A DNA stretch of 64,000 nt from Turnera subulata (GCA_028386065.3 JAKUCV010007537.1:330632-394631); one strand, 5' to 3'; numbered from the stretch's first letter, positions 1 to 11,525 are shown. Notes: a model not told the origin generated them from the letters alone. Numbers and translations: made by a program.

Positions 1-174
1 GAGGGCTAACCTTTCGTCTACTCGACATACATCATAAAAGAATGTAGAATGTACTCAACATCCAACAATAAAATGACAACAACATATATGCATAAACTCG
101 ACTTTATTGATCATCAAAATAAAATGTCAAAACAGTCATGTGAACATGTGGGAAATAACAACAGAACGTAGTAC

Positions 175-3100
175 TCATAATCTACATAGCCCCTGAGACC
201 TAATGCGTTTCACAAACACATCTCTAGGTACAGGCTTAGTCAACGGATCTGCTAACATATCCCCAGTAGATAAATACTTCACGTTCACCACCCTGCGTGT
301 AACCATATCTCTAGCATAGTTATACTTGATATCTATGTGTTTGGTCTTGCAGAGGAACTTGGGGTCTTTCGTCGAGGAAATTGCAGACTGACTATCACAG
401 TAAATCAGTACCGGGTCAGTGTCTCCTGCAAGATCCATGAGATGCTCCAAGGACCTCTTGAGCCAAACACCCTCCTGAGCAGCTGAAGCAAGAGCCACGT
501 ACTCTGCTTCCATCGTGGACAAGGATACACATGATTGTTTCTTACTGCTCCATGATATGGTGCCATCACTCAGTAAGAACACGTGTCCGGAGGTGGACTT
601 CCTATCATCTGGATCACCACCATGATCAGCTTCCGTATATCCAACCAGTTGTAGACTCTTCCCGCCTCGGTAATAAAGCGAGTAATTTGCAGTCCCACTC
701 AGGTATCTCATGATTCTCTTCACTGCCTTCCAATGCTCTGGGCCTGGATCGGACTGATACCTACTCACCAAGCCAATTGCCTGACAGATATCCGGTCTAG
801 TGCATAACATAGTATACATTAGACTTCCGACTGCGCTCCGATATGGAACTCGGCTCATCCGCTCTCTCTCCTCAAGAGACTTAGGACATATATGACTTCC
901 CAAGGTTTGGACTTTGTTGACAGGAGTATCAATTGGGTTGGAGTTCTGCATATTGAACCGTTCAAGAACTTTTCTGATGTAATTCTCTTGCGAGAGATAC
1001 AACAACTTCTTAGAACGATCTCTTGAAATCTTAACTCCAAGAATATATGCAGATCCACCCATATCTTTCATCTCAAATTGAGACGATAATAAGGCCTTAA
1101 CCTCGTTGACAAACTCCAAGTCATTTCCAGCTATGAGCATATCGTAGACATACAACGTCAGAATCACAAACTTATCTCTAGATCTCTTGGTATATACACA
1201 ATGGTCTTCCTCTGTCATGGTAAAACCATTCGCTAAGACGACATTGTGGAAACGTATATACCACTGCCTTGAAGATTGTTTAAGACCATAGATAGACTTC
1301 AAAAGTCTACAAACCTTATGTTCGTGGCCTTGTTCAATGAAACACTCAGGTTGTTCCATATAAATCTCTTCACAAATTCTAGATCCAAGTTTGCAACTAT
1401 AGCCAGAATAAGGCGGATCGAGGTGAAACGCACAACAGGTGAGAAAGTCTCGTCATAGTCTATCCCATGTTGTTGTGTGTACCCCTTCGCCACCAGTCGA
1501 GCCTTATATCTCTCAACTGTGCCATCTGCCTTGAGTTTAACTTTGAGAACCCATTTGTTCCCAATAGCTTTGCCTCCTACTGGAAGATCAACCAACTCCC
1601 AAACGTTGTTAACTCGCATGGATTCCATCTCATCCTGCATCGCTTTTATCCATTTTTCCTTGGAAGGGCTTGAGAGGGCCTCTTTTACATTCCGAGGCTC
1701 ATTGTCATCTTGTAAGAGCGACATAAAGAGTTCACCGCCTTCGATGTCAAATCGTCGACGAGGAGTCTTTATGCGTGAACCACGTCGCACACGTGACTCA
1801 TTGTCCCCATCTGGTACAATATGGCTCCCATTCGGATCAAGGACATCTGCTTCACTCCCACTTGGAGGGAGATCTACCCCGTCACTCCCATTCGGAATAA
1901 CAGGATTACCTTCATTCGCACCTGATGATGACGGACCAGGCTGGTAAGGAATCAACTGAACATCATCTATCAAAATCCTCCCACTCGAATGAAGTGATCC
2001 TTGATCAAAATTCTCAAATAAAGATAGGTCTTAACCTACCTCACCCTTCTTAGGAAACTCATTCTCTAAGAATGTGACATCCCGAGACTCAAATTCAGTT
2101 ACACTCCCACTGTCTTGCATACTTATAAACACATAACCTTTAGAGGTTTCTGAGTACCTGATGAAGATACCTTTCTTTCCTCTCGGGCCTAATTTGCCAT
2201 GCTGATAAGAGGAATCATATGTATAGGCAGCACACCCCCAAGGTCGTAAAACACTTATGTCGGGTTATCGTCCCGTCCATAACTCATATGGAGTGGTTGC
2301 AACTGATTTGGAAGGCACTCGGTTGAGAATGTAAGTCGCTGTCAATAAAGCATCACCCCAGAAGGAGATAGGCAATTGAGCCTGTGCCATCATTGACCTT
2401 ACCATCTCAAGAAGCGTTCTATTATGCCTTTCCGCAACACCGTTCTGTTGAGGAGTGTAAGGAATAGTCAATTGATGAACTATGCCCTTAGTATCACAAA
2501 TATCTTTGAATTGAGTCGATAAGTATTCACGGCCACGATCTGTTCATAATGCCTTTATCTTACGATCCAATTGATTTTCCACTAAGCTCATGTAGCTTTG
2601 GAAGCATCTTAATGCTTCGGATTTGTGGGAAATCAAGTAGACATAACCAAAATGGGTATAGTCATCGATAAATGTGATAAAATAATACGCTCCGTGCCTG
2701 GCCCGAACATTCATGGGCCCATAGATGTCTGAATGGACTAGCTGTAAAGGAGATTCGGCCCTAGTGGCTACTTTTCCGAAGGGTTTTCGTGCTGATTTTC
2801 CAGCTAGACAACATTCACAAGTAGACATATCCACATGTGAGATGCTAGGAAGCAAACTTTGTTTTGCTAACCGTTGCATTCTTTGTTGGCCAATATGACC
2901 TAGTCTAGCATGCCATGTGTTTATGTCAACATCACAAGTACGCGAAGCAATAAACATGGAAAAACAAGCATTATTATTAAAGGAGGACTCATCCAAATCC
3001 ATAACATAAAAACCTCTGGTCAAATATCCATAACCGAATAAAACAGAATCCTGAGTTAACTTAACAAAATTGTCATGAAATAACAAAGTGTAGCCCAAAC

Positions 3101-3429
3101 TCAATAAGTTCTTAACAGAAATAACATTTCGTCTAATCGATGGTGCATATAGGACATCGTGTAAGATCAGGATTTGGCCACCACGCAGGACTAACTTGCA
3201 TGATCCAATGCCTTCGACAGCAACTCTTGTGTTGTTGCCTACATATATCCATTTAGCTCCATGTGAAATCCGGCGAAATTCAACATAGGCATCACGTTCC
3301 CGCGCTATGTGGTCCGTGGCTCCTGAGTCTACAATCCACAAAGGATTAGATTCAGTGAGAAATACAGAACTAGAAACACAAAGTTCACTAGTTAAGGCGG
3401 TTAAAAATACCTTCCTTTTCGGCTCAGTG
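175..3429 (-). pseudogene. copia pol remnant (protease, integrase, RT, RNase H)
   Basis: Protease DSGATDH lies near 3320-3340 and integrase HARLGHIG near 2880-2905. The integrase core continues until an in-frame TGA at about 2544 (...RKIKAL, then stop, then TDRGREYLS). Another break occurs after YELWTGR at about 2265. The RT part is split by a frameshift around 1300-1360: the upstream frame carries MQDEMESMRVNNVWELVDLP...KWVLKVKLKADGT and ...KARLVAKGYTQQ, the downstream frame VCRLLKSIYGLKQSSRQWY, the RT region LYVYDMLIAG (D in place of one D of the usual YVDD box), then RNase H with TMEAEYVAL. At least four disabling changes mean it cannot encode an active polyprotein. Confidence 0.9.
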
Positions 3430-4252
3430 CAAGCACTGGAGTAGTGACCTTTCTGGTTACAATTATAGCATTTCACACGTGTCATGTTGGTATTTTTCGG
3501 GCGCCTTATTTTGCCCTGTTGTTCTGCCTTAGGCTTCCCCTTTGGCTGAGTTGGCTTCATTTTCTTTTCCCAGGGTTTCTTGCGAGAACCACCCTTGGCC
3601 TTGGAAGTTGCCATATGCAACTCAGCTTGAGGCTTGCCAGCCTCAATCTGATCTTCCTCTAGCTCAAGGTGTTTCCGGACATCTTCTAGATTGTTGATCC
3701 TCACATTGTGGGTGAGATGCATTTTCATCTGGTCCCACTGATCTGGTAAAGAACGTATGGCTGCTTGGATCTACTGTTCATCAGTAAGAACATGGCCCGA
3801 ATTCCTTAACTCCCTGATCATATTGGCCATATGCCTCATATGCTGCTTCATAGTATGAGCAGGGTTCTTCTTATAGGAATCGAACTTGATTGTCAAGGAT
3901 CGAAGCTTAGTCACAGACAGAGTGCTGTAACTATTCTTCAACTTGTCCAGATTTCCTTTGCAGTCAGGAGATCCTTGCAATCTAAGAAGATATCTTCTCC
4001 TACTGCACTCAACAACGTACGTCGAGCAGCAGAATCCTTCTTCTTCCAAGCATCATACATGGCACTGTCAGCCCTATGCTTATCCGTGGTGCCAGCTTCA
4101 AGCTCATTCATGACTTGGTTGATGGCTTCCAGAGCCTCTTGCTCTTCCAGCATATACTGAATTTTTACGCTCCATATAGCGTAATTATCGCCATTGAGCT
4201 TCAACCCTTTGTTGAGCTCCGCGATGATAGCTGTGGTAGCAGCAGCAGTCAT
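3430..4252 (-). pseudogene. copia gag remnant with CCHC zinc knuckle
   Basis: Gag would form the virus-like particle of the retrotransposon. The likely start is the Met beginning MTAAATTAII, at 4252. The first roughly 100 codons (GLKLNGDNYAIWSVKIQYML, typical UBN2/copia gag) are open. A frameshift then falls between about 3938 and 4049, where two frames both carry gag-like sequence. An in-frame TAG lies at about 3771, inside a stretch where the protein should read through to IQAAIRSLPDQW. The CCHC nucleic-acid-binding knuckle sits near 3435-3475. A non-functional gag is the only sensible reading. Confidence 0.88.
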
Positions 4253-4554
4253 GCTATGTAAAAATAGGATGAACAAAGTTTAATGAGAATCATACTTGTA
4301 TCACTAAAACACGCAGGGATTTAGATGTTCACATTGCATATATGTTGTGCAGCAAAAAAAAAATTGTAATTAACTAGGCTAATAAACCAAAGTACAACTA
4401 GGAGTCGAAAGTTCACTATGTTCCCAATCATCGTCCTTAAAGTAAATACGTAAAGGGAATTAGCCTAGTTAATTATATAAATTTTGCTATTTTTATTCCT
4501 TGCCTTAACTTATTAAAGCATATAATGACATGTTAAACATATCAACACATCATG
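4253..4554. other. AT-rich stretch flanking gag, no gene
   Basis: This is the position where a copia untranslated leader would lie. I see no primer-binding site complementary to initiator tRNA-Met and no open frame of note. Confidence 0.5.
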
Positions 4555-4870
4555 GATAGCATATTAAACAAATTAACATGAATGCACAAGTATGTTAAAC
4601 GAATTAACATTAGTGCATAATTGTGGTAAACTAATTAAAATTAGTACATAAGTATGTTAAATTAATTAACATTAGCGCAAGGGTATGCTAAACAAATTAA
4701 CATTATTACATAGGTATGTTAAACAAATTAACATATTAAACAAATTAACATTAATGCATAGGTATGTTAAACAAATTAACATATTAAACAAATTAACATT
4801 AATGCATAGGTATGTTAAACAAATTAACATATTAAACAAATTAACATTCATGCATAGATATGTTAAAAAA
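4555..4870 (+). repeat. AT-rich tandem repeat (48-bp minisatellite and degenerate shorter units)
   Basis: Three near-identical 48-bp units begin at 4711, 4759 and 4807, each containing TATGTTAAACAAATTAACAT followed by a second AAACAAATTAACAT and then TAATGCATAGG. To the left (4555-4710) are looser copies of about 36 bp with the same core. The core is itself an imperfect palindrome (ATGTTAA...TTAACAT). The open frame that crosses it reads as a 16-residue repeat and is a by-product of the 48-bp period. Confidence 0.9.
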
Positions 4871-4947
4871 AATTAATGCATAAATTAATGTTAATTTGTT
4901 GAATTATTATTTGTAAAAAAAACTTTGTGTTTAACCGTTCAACCCAT

Positions 4948-5043
4948 ATTCACTCCTTTTAAAACCTTACCAAAAAAGGATTTGTAATTTGAATGCCATA
5001 ATGGCTGATTACAAATTTAAAAAAAAGGTATTAAAGGAGTAAT
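4948..5043. repeat. Small fold-back (inverted repeat) element
   Basis: ATTCACTCCTTTTAAAACCTT on the left pairs with AAGGTATTAAAGGAGTAAT on the right, and an inner GATTTGTAATTTG pairs with ATTACAAATTT. About 96 bp overall. It may be a small MITE relic; no clear target duplication is visible. Confidence 0.5.
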
Positions 5044-5155
5044 AAGGCTGATTGTTGTGCATAAATTGGGCAATTAATGTAGGAGAAAAAAAAACAGTTG
5101 GTCATTTATAATCCCAAAAAAAAAACTCTCTTCTCCCTTCCCCTTTTTTTCTTGA

Positions 5156-5600
5156 TTTTGCAGGAGAAGTCGCCGCCCCTCCCGTCGCCCCGAGCCACCA
5201 CTACGAGCGCTTCAACGCCAGGCCGAGCAGCCAGTGCCGCCCAACGCCGTGCCACGTCGCCCCCGCCGCGGCGAGCATGGTGTCTCCCTTGCGAGGAGGC
5301 GAGCACGGTCAGACCCGGTGGCGACGCATCGACACCAGATCTCCACAGCCGCCCTCCTCCGCGAGAAGAGACCGCCGCCGGCCGCCATCGCATGTGCAGC
5401 AGCCCGATTCACCGCAGCAGCCAGTGGAGCTCGTCGTGCAGCCGTCAGCCGCCCGATCCAGCTCCGCCGTCGTAGGCCATCCACCCGGAACAGGGAACCG
5501 CGGGTTCGACCCGCAGCGGAAGTAGAGCTCGGTCGCGCAGCCCCCTCCGGCCTCGGTCACTGCCATGTGCAACGACTCTTGACCCGTCCGCCGCCGTGTG
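5156..5600. other. GC-rich island of unknown nature
   Basis: Base composition jumps abruptly from AT-rich to strongly GC-rich. Open frames exist on both strands at once (for example 5098-5475 and 5234-5686 on plus, 5212-5484 and 5309-5650 on minus), which reflects lack of stop codons in GC-rich DNA, and none shows a recognisable domain. A TTTTGCAG acceptor-like site lies at its left edge (about 5155-5162). It could be a captured gene fragment inside an unrecognised transposon or a decayed exon. Function not recognised. Confidence 0.4.
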
Positions 5601-5905
5601 CAGCAAAGGTTTGGGGTTTTTTTTATTATTATTTTACAACAACCATACATATCCAGTTGTTTTCATACTGGTTTATTGTCTTTTAGTTGCAATCTATGTA
5701 TTGGTTGATCAAATAAAAAAAAAAACGTTGGGAGGGGCTGAATGAATCGACCGGAGGCCGAGAAATTGCTCCTCGGTCAAGCCCAATTTCCTTTTTCTTT
5801 TTAATAATCTGTATATTTCTATGTTCATTATTTTCATGTACTAGTGTAAAGGGTCATCAAACACATAACTGATTTCTTTGTTCCCTAATTCACAGTACTA
5901 GTACT

Positions 5906-6571
5906 TGTTGGATTAACACAGAAAATAAAAAATACAGAGAATACATAATAAAAAAAATGCCTCATATATATTTTTCCAGATTACACAGCAAGTCAAGATA
6001 CATGCCTCATACATGCCTTAATTCTTCATTTGACTAAAACAAACGTCTGCAATTTATACATGTAAATTACACAATTACAGTAAACATATTTTACCGTTTC
6101 ATGTTTTAGGCAAAAAAAAAAAAGCATGTGAACATGTGAATCATACGAAAAAAAAAAGGCATTCAATTGGAAACTTAGACCAGAGATAAAGACTCTAGGC
6201 CCCGCTACCAATGAAGGAAAACATATATCTCCTGAATGAAATAAATTAGGACACCTACTTGGAGTCCTAGCAGCGGAAGCAAACAGGTCTTGGAGTCCAG
6301 GTCTTGATCTGCCGGTCATGAAGGGTTGTCACGGTGTATCGGAGCAACCCCTGTACTCTCCACGGCCTAAACCTCTCTACTCTATAGCTGCGTATATGGT
6401 ATATGTGGGTGTAACCTAGCCACCCTATGTATATTATGTTCTTGGTTGTTGTGCCATAGAACAACATGTATATATAGGAGGCAACTAAGGTTACAGGTGA
6501 GCACCCAACTTATGGGTGGACCTAGTGGGTCCCACTACCTCAAGTGGGCCTCCATACAATATAACCCAACA
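5906..6571 (-). mobile_element. Probable solo copia-type LTR
   Basis: On the minus strand the segment starts TGTTGGGTTATATTG and ends GTGTTAATCCAACA, the TGTTGG...CCAACA ends typical of plant copia LTRs. It carries a TATA-like TCCTATATATACATG about 90 bp in. No polypurine tract or primer-binding site flanks it, so it looks like a solo LTR. The flanking 5-mers (GTACT and TAATC) do not match, so either the target duplication has decayed or the ends are slightly off. It is not shown to belong to the copia body to its left. Confidence 0.5.
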
Positions 6572-7231
6572 TAATCCTTATATCAAAGGGGTTTTCCCAC
6601 GGCAAGCACAATTCACATACTCTTAATCGGTTGCTTGCTCAAGTTTGTGCTAATTAAGAAAAATAAGGTATTCATTTTTCTCATGCTCCTATACTTTTTG
6701 GCAACACATTACATTCACGCATGAACTTAGTTTGGTTAGCTAACTAGCTAGAGCTTCCTCCACATACATGGTATATTGCAGTACCATTATTATTGTACCT
6801 TGGTACCATGTAGTTGATTCCATCACGGGAGAGAGAGAGAGAGGCATTCTGTTAAACGTCACTGCCCTGACGCAGGCAAGTATTATATCGGTGAAGTCAC
6901 CATCGTTAAGGTTGCGTTCATACTTCATACGTAAGAGTTTTTGACGAAATGTATATATAAACTCTTTACGTAAGAGTGAGTATTTTTTGACGACGAAGAC
7001 CCTCATTCAAGTCGTTGTTCTTTAACAAAGTTTGTTAGATCGATGATAGATCGCTATTACTTGCTCGAGATCCACGTTTTTTTTGTTGTTTCTTCTACTA
7101 TGAGCTTGAACCTCTCATCAACATATGATATATCGTACTATGTTCTGTTGTCGGCCTAGATTATTACAATTACCAAAAAAAAAAAAATCCCAAACCACAA
7201 GCTCTCGGAAGCTTCAGTTCATTTGTCCACG
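6572..7231. other. Intergenic, nothing recognised
   Basis: AT-rich sequence with a short GA run near 6832. No coding or RNA gene seen. Confidence 0.5.
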
Positions 7232-7247
7232 GAAAATACATTTGGAA

Positions 7248-7444
7248 CTAATTGAGGTTGGTTCAAGTGGTAAGCCACTTGTTCCGCTTAAGCAAGGTCT
7301 CGGGTTCGAGTCCTCGTGTACGCAGAAAACCTCATTTGGGAGACTCACCCGCCATTGCCTAAGTGCGCCACTCGAGTCGAGCTGGATTTAGTCTGGTGCC
7401 TTTAATGTTTTTAAAGGTGGACTGGCGCGGGAAACAAAAAAAAA
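7248..7444 (+). mobile_element. tRNA-derived SINE (copy 1), with target duplication
   Basis: Internal Pol III promoter elements are visible: an A-box-like TTGGTTCAAGTGGTAAG and a B box GGGTTCGAGTCC. The body has GGGAGACTCACCCGCC and the 3' end GGGAAAC followed by an A tail (7436-7444). A perfect 16-bp target duplication GAAAATACATTTGGAA flanks it (7232-7247 and 7445-7460). Full-length and the best preserved of the family in this window. Confidence 0.9.
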
Positions 7445-7460
7445 GAAAATACATTTGGAA

Positions 7461-7867
7461 TAGGATCTGAAAAATAATACAAATTCTGATCCATATATAT
7501 TCACATAAAACCGCTTCACGCATATCGTTTTAGACAATAAATTAAATCACAACATAATCTCATTTTCTTTTCCATTCTTATTTAAAGTATCATCAAGTTG
7601 TAAAAGTCTATTGTGATAGTACCTACCGGGTGACGTGTCTCCAATACTCTTAAAATGAAAAAAAAAAAAGGAAAATCTATTCTCCCCGATATAGTTTTTT
7701 CAGACTTAGCTTGAGTAATATAGATTTTCCCAAAAATAAAGACTAAGCAAGTTAAAATGTCAGTGTCAATCCCACGTGGACTAATGAGTGCACTTTCCTT
7801 AATCAAGTCGGGCAAAATTCTAAACTCAAAGTGGGCCAAACGTGGACTTTGGGTAAAAAAAAAAAAT
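7461..7867. other. Intergenic, nothing recognised
   Basis: AT-rich; several A homopolymers and no gene-like signal. Confidence 0.5.
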
Positions 7868-7869
7868 TA

Positions 7870-8135
7870 CTCCCTCCATTCCACAATTACTGACGTTTAA
7901 GGATTCTACACGCAAGCTTAAGAAATATATTTAATGTTGGAATCTATTTTACATATAGACTAAAATACTCTTTTAAAAAAATTGAGAGTTGGTGACCGAT
8001 TTTATTTCTTCATCCTTTCCAAAAGGGTAAAAAAGGAAAAAAATGCATTTATTACACTTACAACAATCAAATACGACATGTATTTTGGAATAAATCTAAT
8101 TGACTAAAACGTCAGTAATTGTGGAACGGAGGGAG
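7870..8135. mobile_element. Stowaway-type MITE
   Basis: The termini CTCCCTCCATTCCACAATTA and, at the right, the inverse TAATTGTGGAACGGAGGGAG match the Tc1/mariner Stowaway consensus. TA dinucleotides flank both ends (7868-7869 and 8136-8137), the expected target duplication. Inner terminal sequence extends the pairing through ACTGACGTTT/AAACGTCAGT with one mismatch. Length 266 bp, non-coding. Confidence 0.93.
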
Positions 8136-8137
8136 TA

Positions 8138-8756
8138 TTAAGAAATGAATTTGATATCCTTAAGTTTGAAAATAAATTTTTTCATTGTGACTAAATTAAC
8201 ATCAAAATAAAATTAGAAAAAGTAAGTGAACTATCCAATGTTGTTCGACCCAAATCAACGGTTGACCCGATCAGGCTAACAAGTAAATGGTGGTCAAATC
8301 CGGATTCAACTGAAAATTTACAAAGGAACCATTAATTTAGAAAATCAATTGGATTAGAGTTAACCGTGTTCAATCAACCGGTCCGGTCTGGGTTTGAAAA
8401 CAATAGAACTATCTTAGAATCAAAAATCTCCATAATTATTTAAATAAAGATAAGGACTAGACATGAAAAATATAAATATAATACTTTACGAAGCTTCATT
8501 CTTTCATGAAATAAATCTAATTTTCAAATATATTCTTAAATTTTGGAATGAATATTGAGATAATAATTTAATGTAATTTGATTTTTTGGTTATTTTTTTT
8601 ATTGTGACAAACAAATATTTACTCAGATCAGTATATTTTCAATCCGAGTTAATCACTAAACTCTTAACTACTGTGCGGCAAGCAATCTCTAGAAAGAAAC
8701 AAAAGAAACTAATGTTACCCAGAAAAGAAAGAAAGAGAAAAGCATTCGTGCTGCCA
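8138..8756. other. Intergenic, nothing recognised
   Basis: AT-rich, low-complexity sequence without a supported gene. Confidence 0.5.
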
Positions 8757-8773
8757 GTTAAAGGTGTCATTTT

Positions 8774-10645
8774 TTTTTAATCGAAAAATTCAGCTTTCTA
8801 TTTAATATTGAAAAACACAGGGTACAACAATATCCATACATACTATAACAAACATCCTACTCAAGGGTTATAATAAGTAGCTCACAGAAGAGCCACCAAC
8901 CCTGATTAACTCTTACCATAATAGAAACTGCAAATATAACAGCCTAAAGGTCTAGAACCCATTACCAGCAGACCAACAAACGCCTAAAACACAACCTGTA
9001 AAATCCGCCTCAGGTTGGAGCCTGTAAAGTTCAACCATCAACTCGTTTCCATGTCAATGTGGGAGGATGAAAGGATGAGACCCATGATCTAGACTTATTG
9101 GTTCCATGTGCATGATTGCCGTAAGTGGGGGGAAATCTACGAGGTAGAGTGACCACTTTAGTGCTATGCACTTTGAGTATCTCCAAAAGAGAACATAGGA
9201 GACCGGCGAGCTCAGGACTTCTTCCATCTTCCACGAAACACATAGCATTGATTTGATAGAGGAAAAATACCAATCTAAATGGCCACCTGCTTGATCACCA
9301 GAGATCGTTGTCCAAAAATTTCTGCAAAAATAGAATATTACAAGTAGGTTAGCAACAACAAAATAGCATTCGAAACAACTTGACCTGCTAGGATGCAGGT
9401 TGAGGACATATGTTTCTCGCTGCAAGCGACAAAAAAGTCATGACAATCTCTCATCCTCCAAGAGAATCATCCGACTCAGGAACCCAACAACTACTTGATT
9501 GATTCTGAGGGGACCATCGCCGAAGGCGTCAGCTCCCCTCCCTGTGGTGTGTCCTCTCCTCTATCACGCGCTCGGGACTCCATCTCCAACTCAAAAGCCT
9601 GCACAAGCTCAACCGTGGATGGTTGATATGTTGCTTACGCTTTTCTCGCCATCCTCTTCCAGCTTGGTTTAGAGGCAGACGCTTGAATTGGGGAGGCATC
9701 GTGGAGTTCCGAAACAAGCTCCGCAACCGTGTTCATGATACCTGTATGGTCTTTGCATGCTGCATTCTGAATTGGGGGTTGCACATCTGCCTCCACAGTT
9801 TTCCTTTTTTTGTTCGGAGCAATCGAATTACCATCAGCCTCTCCCCTCTCATCGTCAAACCTTAGTATTTCCTTCCCTTTGACTTGAGGTTCAGTTCCCT
9901 GTTCCTCTTCCTGTTCTAAGGGGGTTTGCTTTTTGGCAGGATAGTGCTTGCCGAGAATTTCTTTAGCCCTCATCCATGGGCCAAAACTTTTCTCGGCTGG
10001 TCTTTCAATCCCTTCATCGTGCCTTGGCAGCTTCAAGCATCGATTCGTTGGATGAGTGATGAGGCCACTTCTATTGCATAACTCACCAAGTCGTTCGTAT
10101 TGAAATTTTACCCAAATTTCATTGCCGGTGGAGTCCAAACAGGCCACCCCAGGGAGCAGTGGTTTTTCAATTTCAATTTCAACTCGGGCCCTTATAAAAC
10201 CCTGCCACCCTAACATAGCCTCTAAGGAGGGTTCATAATGATGAAAAACAGCAAAAACAGAGCCAATTCGTGCGATTTTGTCATGCCGCAGTAAACCAGT
10301 AGGAATATCATGCAATTGTACCCAGAACATAACTTGACGGAAACTTACTTGGCTCAAAATCATATCCGGGAACCAACCCTTCAGGCAGAAATGCATGTTT
10401 GAGACAAGCCAAGGAGAGCCCTTCAAGACCTTCTTCTTGTCCTCTTCCAGTTCGAACCCGATAAGGAAGACATTGTTGGGCTTTGGTATGATTCTGAAAT
10501 CACCTTTGATGTACCACACGTTTGCCATTTGTCTACGGATTTGACTGACGTGTGGTCTCCGATCCCCTAATATCTTGCCGACCACATAGGTTCGTGCGAC
10601 AATGGCACCAAGGCTCTCCCCGGCGTCCGGAGTGCGCTGGTCAGT
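8774..10645 (-). mobile_element. L1-type LINE copy with ORF1 only, flanked by 17-bp target duplication
   Basis: The element lies on the minus strand, ending in a poly(A) tract seen as T's at about 8770-8779. Direct repeats GTTAAAGGTGTCATTTT (8757-8773) and GTTAAAGGTGACATTTT (10646-10662) flank it with one mismatch. It contains a 316-codon ORF1 fragment (9635-10585) followed directly by about 0.87 kb of non-coding 3' sequence. No reverse transcriptase or endonuclease sequence is present, and the 5' end is inside ORF1. The 3' end reads TTTTTCGATT-A(n), like two other LINE copies in this window. Confidence 0.85.
9635..10585 (-). pseudogene. LINE ORF1 (DUF4283 domain plus CCHC-like knuckle)
   Basis: The protein matches the pattern of plant L1 ORF1: a DUF4283-like N-terminal domain (IKGDFRIIPKPNNVFLIGFELEEDKKKVLKGSPW, LVSNMHFCLKGWFPDM, FWVQLHDIPTGLL), then ARVEIEIEKPLLPG, then the knuckle YERLGELCNRSGLITHPTNRC. 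The second Cys of the usual CxxC is replaced by Ser, so metal binding is probably lost. ORF1 proteins bind RNA during retrotransposition. The open frame also extends upstream without a Met to about 10640, consistent with 5' truncation. Downstream codons 250-316 are low-complexity and poorly conserved. It is a repeat-derived relic, not a host gene. Confidence 0.85.
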
Positions 10646-10662
10646 GTTAAAGGTGACATTTT

Positions 10663-11102
10663 AAAAATCCCTCTTGACCAGTATAATATTCCTAATTACC
10701 ATGCTAGATATCAAAATGTAAGTTTCGCATTTTATTCTTAATTGTTTTTTACCTTTTTCCATTTTTTGTGGGATGTTAAAAATGGAGACTTGATTGGTAT
10801 TAGCACATTGATCACAATAAATGATTAAGACAAAAGGCCGGCACGTTGTCGCTTGCCTATGCAGAAATAAAAAGACTTTGTGTTTGTGGTCTTCCCTTTT
10901 GTAAATGCATGATTTATTTAATGCACTGAGAAAAAAGGACGATGACTATTCGTGTATTGTGGCCATAAGGAGAAAGCGAATCGAAGCCTTCCTTTGGCAT
11001 TTACAAGTGGAGAACGGATCGCTGAAGCACGGATATTTTTGATAGAAAAAAATCATATAATATATCTTTGCCTCACCACTGGCTGGCTACCACAATTTCT
11101 CC
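10663..11102. other. Intergenic, nothing recognised
   Basis: Mixed-composition DNA between the LINE and the hairpin MITE. No gene seen. Confidence 0.5.
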
Positions 11103-11112
11103 TTGACATGAC

Positions 11113-11515
11113 GGAATAAAGGAAATATTGGTACCTGTACTTGCCCTCAATTTGGAATTTGGTATCTGTACTGAAAATCCATGATTTTTAGTACCTGTAC
11201 TACGCAAGATTCATGGTTTTTGGTACTTCCGGCATCGGAAGATAACCGGAGACACGTGTCAACATATGATATGCCCACGTACGGGTCGGATTTTCGGACG
11301 GATCCGGGCGAGGCTGGGCAAACCGGGTGTAATGGGACCCACAATCTACGTGGGCATATCATATGTTGACACGTGTCTCCGGTTATCTTCCGATGCCGGA
11401 AGTACCAAAAACCATGAATCTTGCGTAGTACATGTACCAAAAATCATGGATTTTCAATACAGGTACCAAATTCTAAATTGAGGGTGAATATAGGTACCAA
11501 TATTTCCTTTATCCC
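11113..11515. mobile_element. Mutator-type hairpin MITE with 10-bp target duplication
   Basis: Almost the whole 403 bp is one inverted repeat: the left arm (about 11113-11278) starts GGAATAAAGGAAATATTGG and the right arm (about 11352-11515) starts, inverted, GGGATAAAGGAAATATTGG, separated by about 75 bp of GC-rich loop. A perfect 10-bp duplication TTGACATGAC lies on both sides (11103-11112 and 11516-11525). The 10-bp duplication and GG-terminal long arms point to a Mutator-like family. Transcripts would form a long hairpin. Confidence 0.88.
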
Positions 11516-11525
11516 TTGACATGAC

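Larger units (their letters stand above)
1..4252 (-). mobile_element. Ty1/copia LTR retrotransposon, degraded and cut by the window edge
   Basis: Reading the minus strand, the order is gag, CCHC knuckle, aspartic protease, integrase, reverse transcriptase, RNase H. Integrase before RT is the copia order. Visible motifs are CYNCNQKGHYSSAC (knuckle), WIVDSGATDH (protease), HARLGHIGQQRM (integrase zinc region) and the RNase H CDSQSAI/KHIDIKY blocks. The coding sequence is broken by in-frame stops and frameshifts, so this copy is dead. No LTR is identifiable inside the window: the 3' LTR should lie at or beyond base 1, and no tRNA-Met primer-binding site is visible to the right of gag. Confidence 0.93.

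Noticed and set aside
4555..4870. CRISPR-like array
   Set aside because: Units are contiguous without unique spacers and the DNA is plant nuclear.
5098..5686. Several overlapping open frames on both strands
   Set aside because: They arise from lack of stop codons in GC-rich DNA; none has a domain.
5906..6571. Idea that the LTR here is the 5' LTR of the copia body at 1-4252
   Set aside because: No primer-binding site follows it and 1.6 kb of unrelated repeats separate the two.
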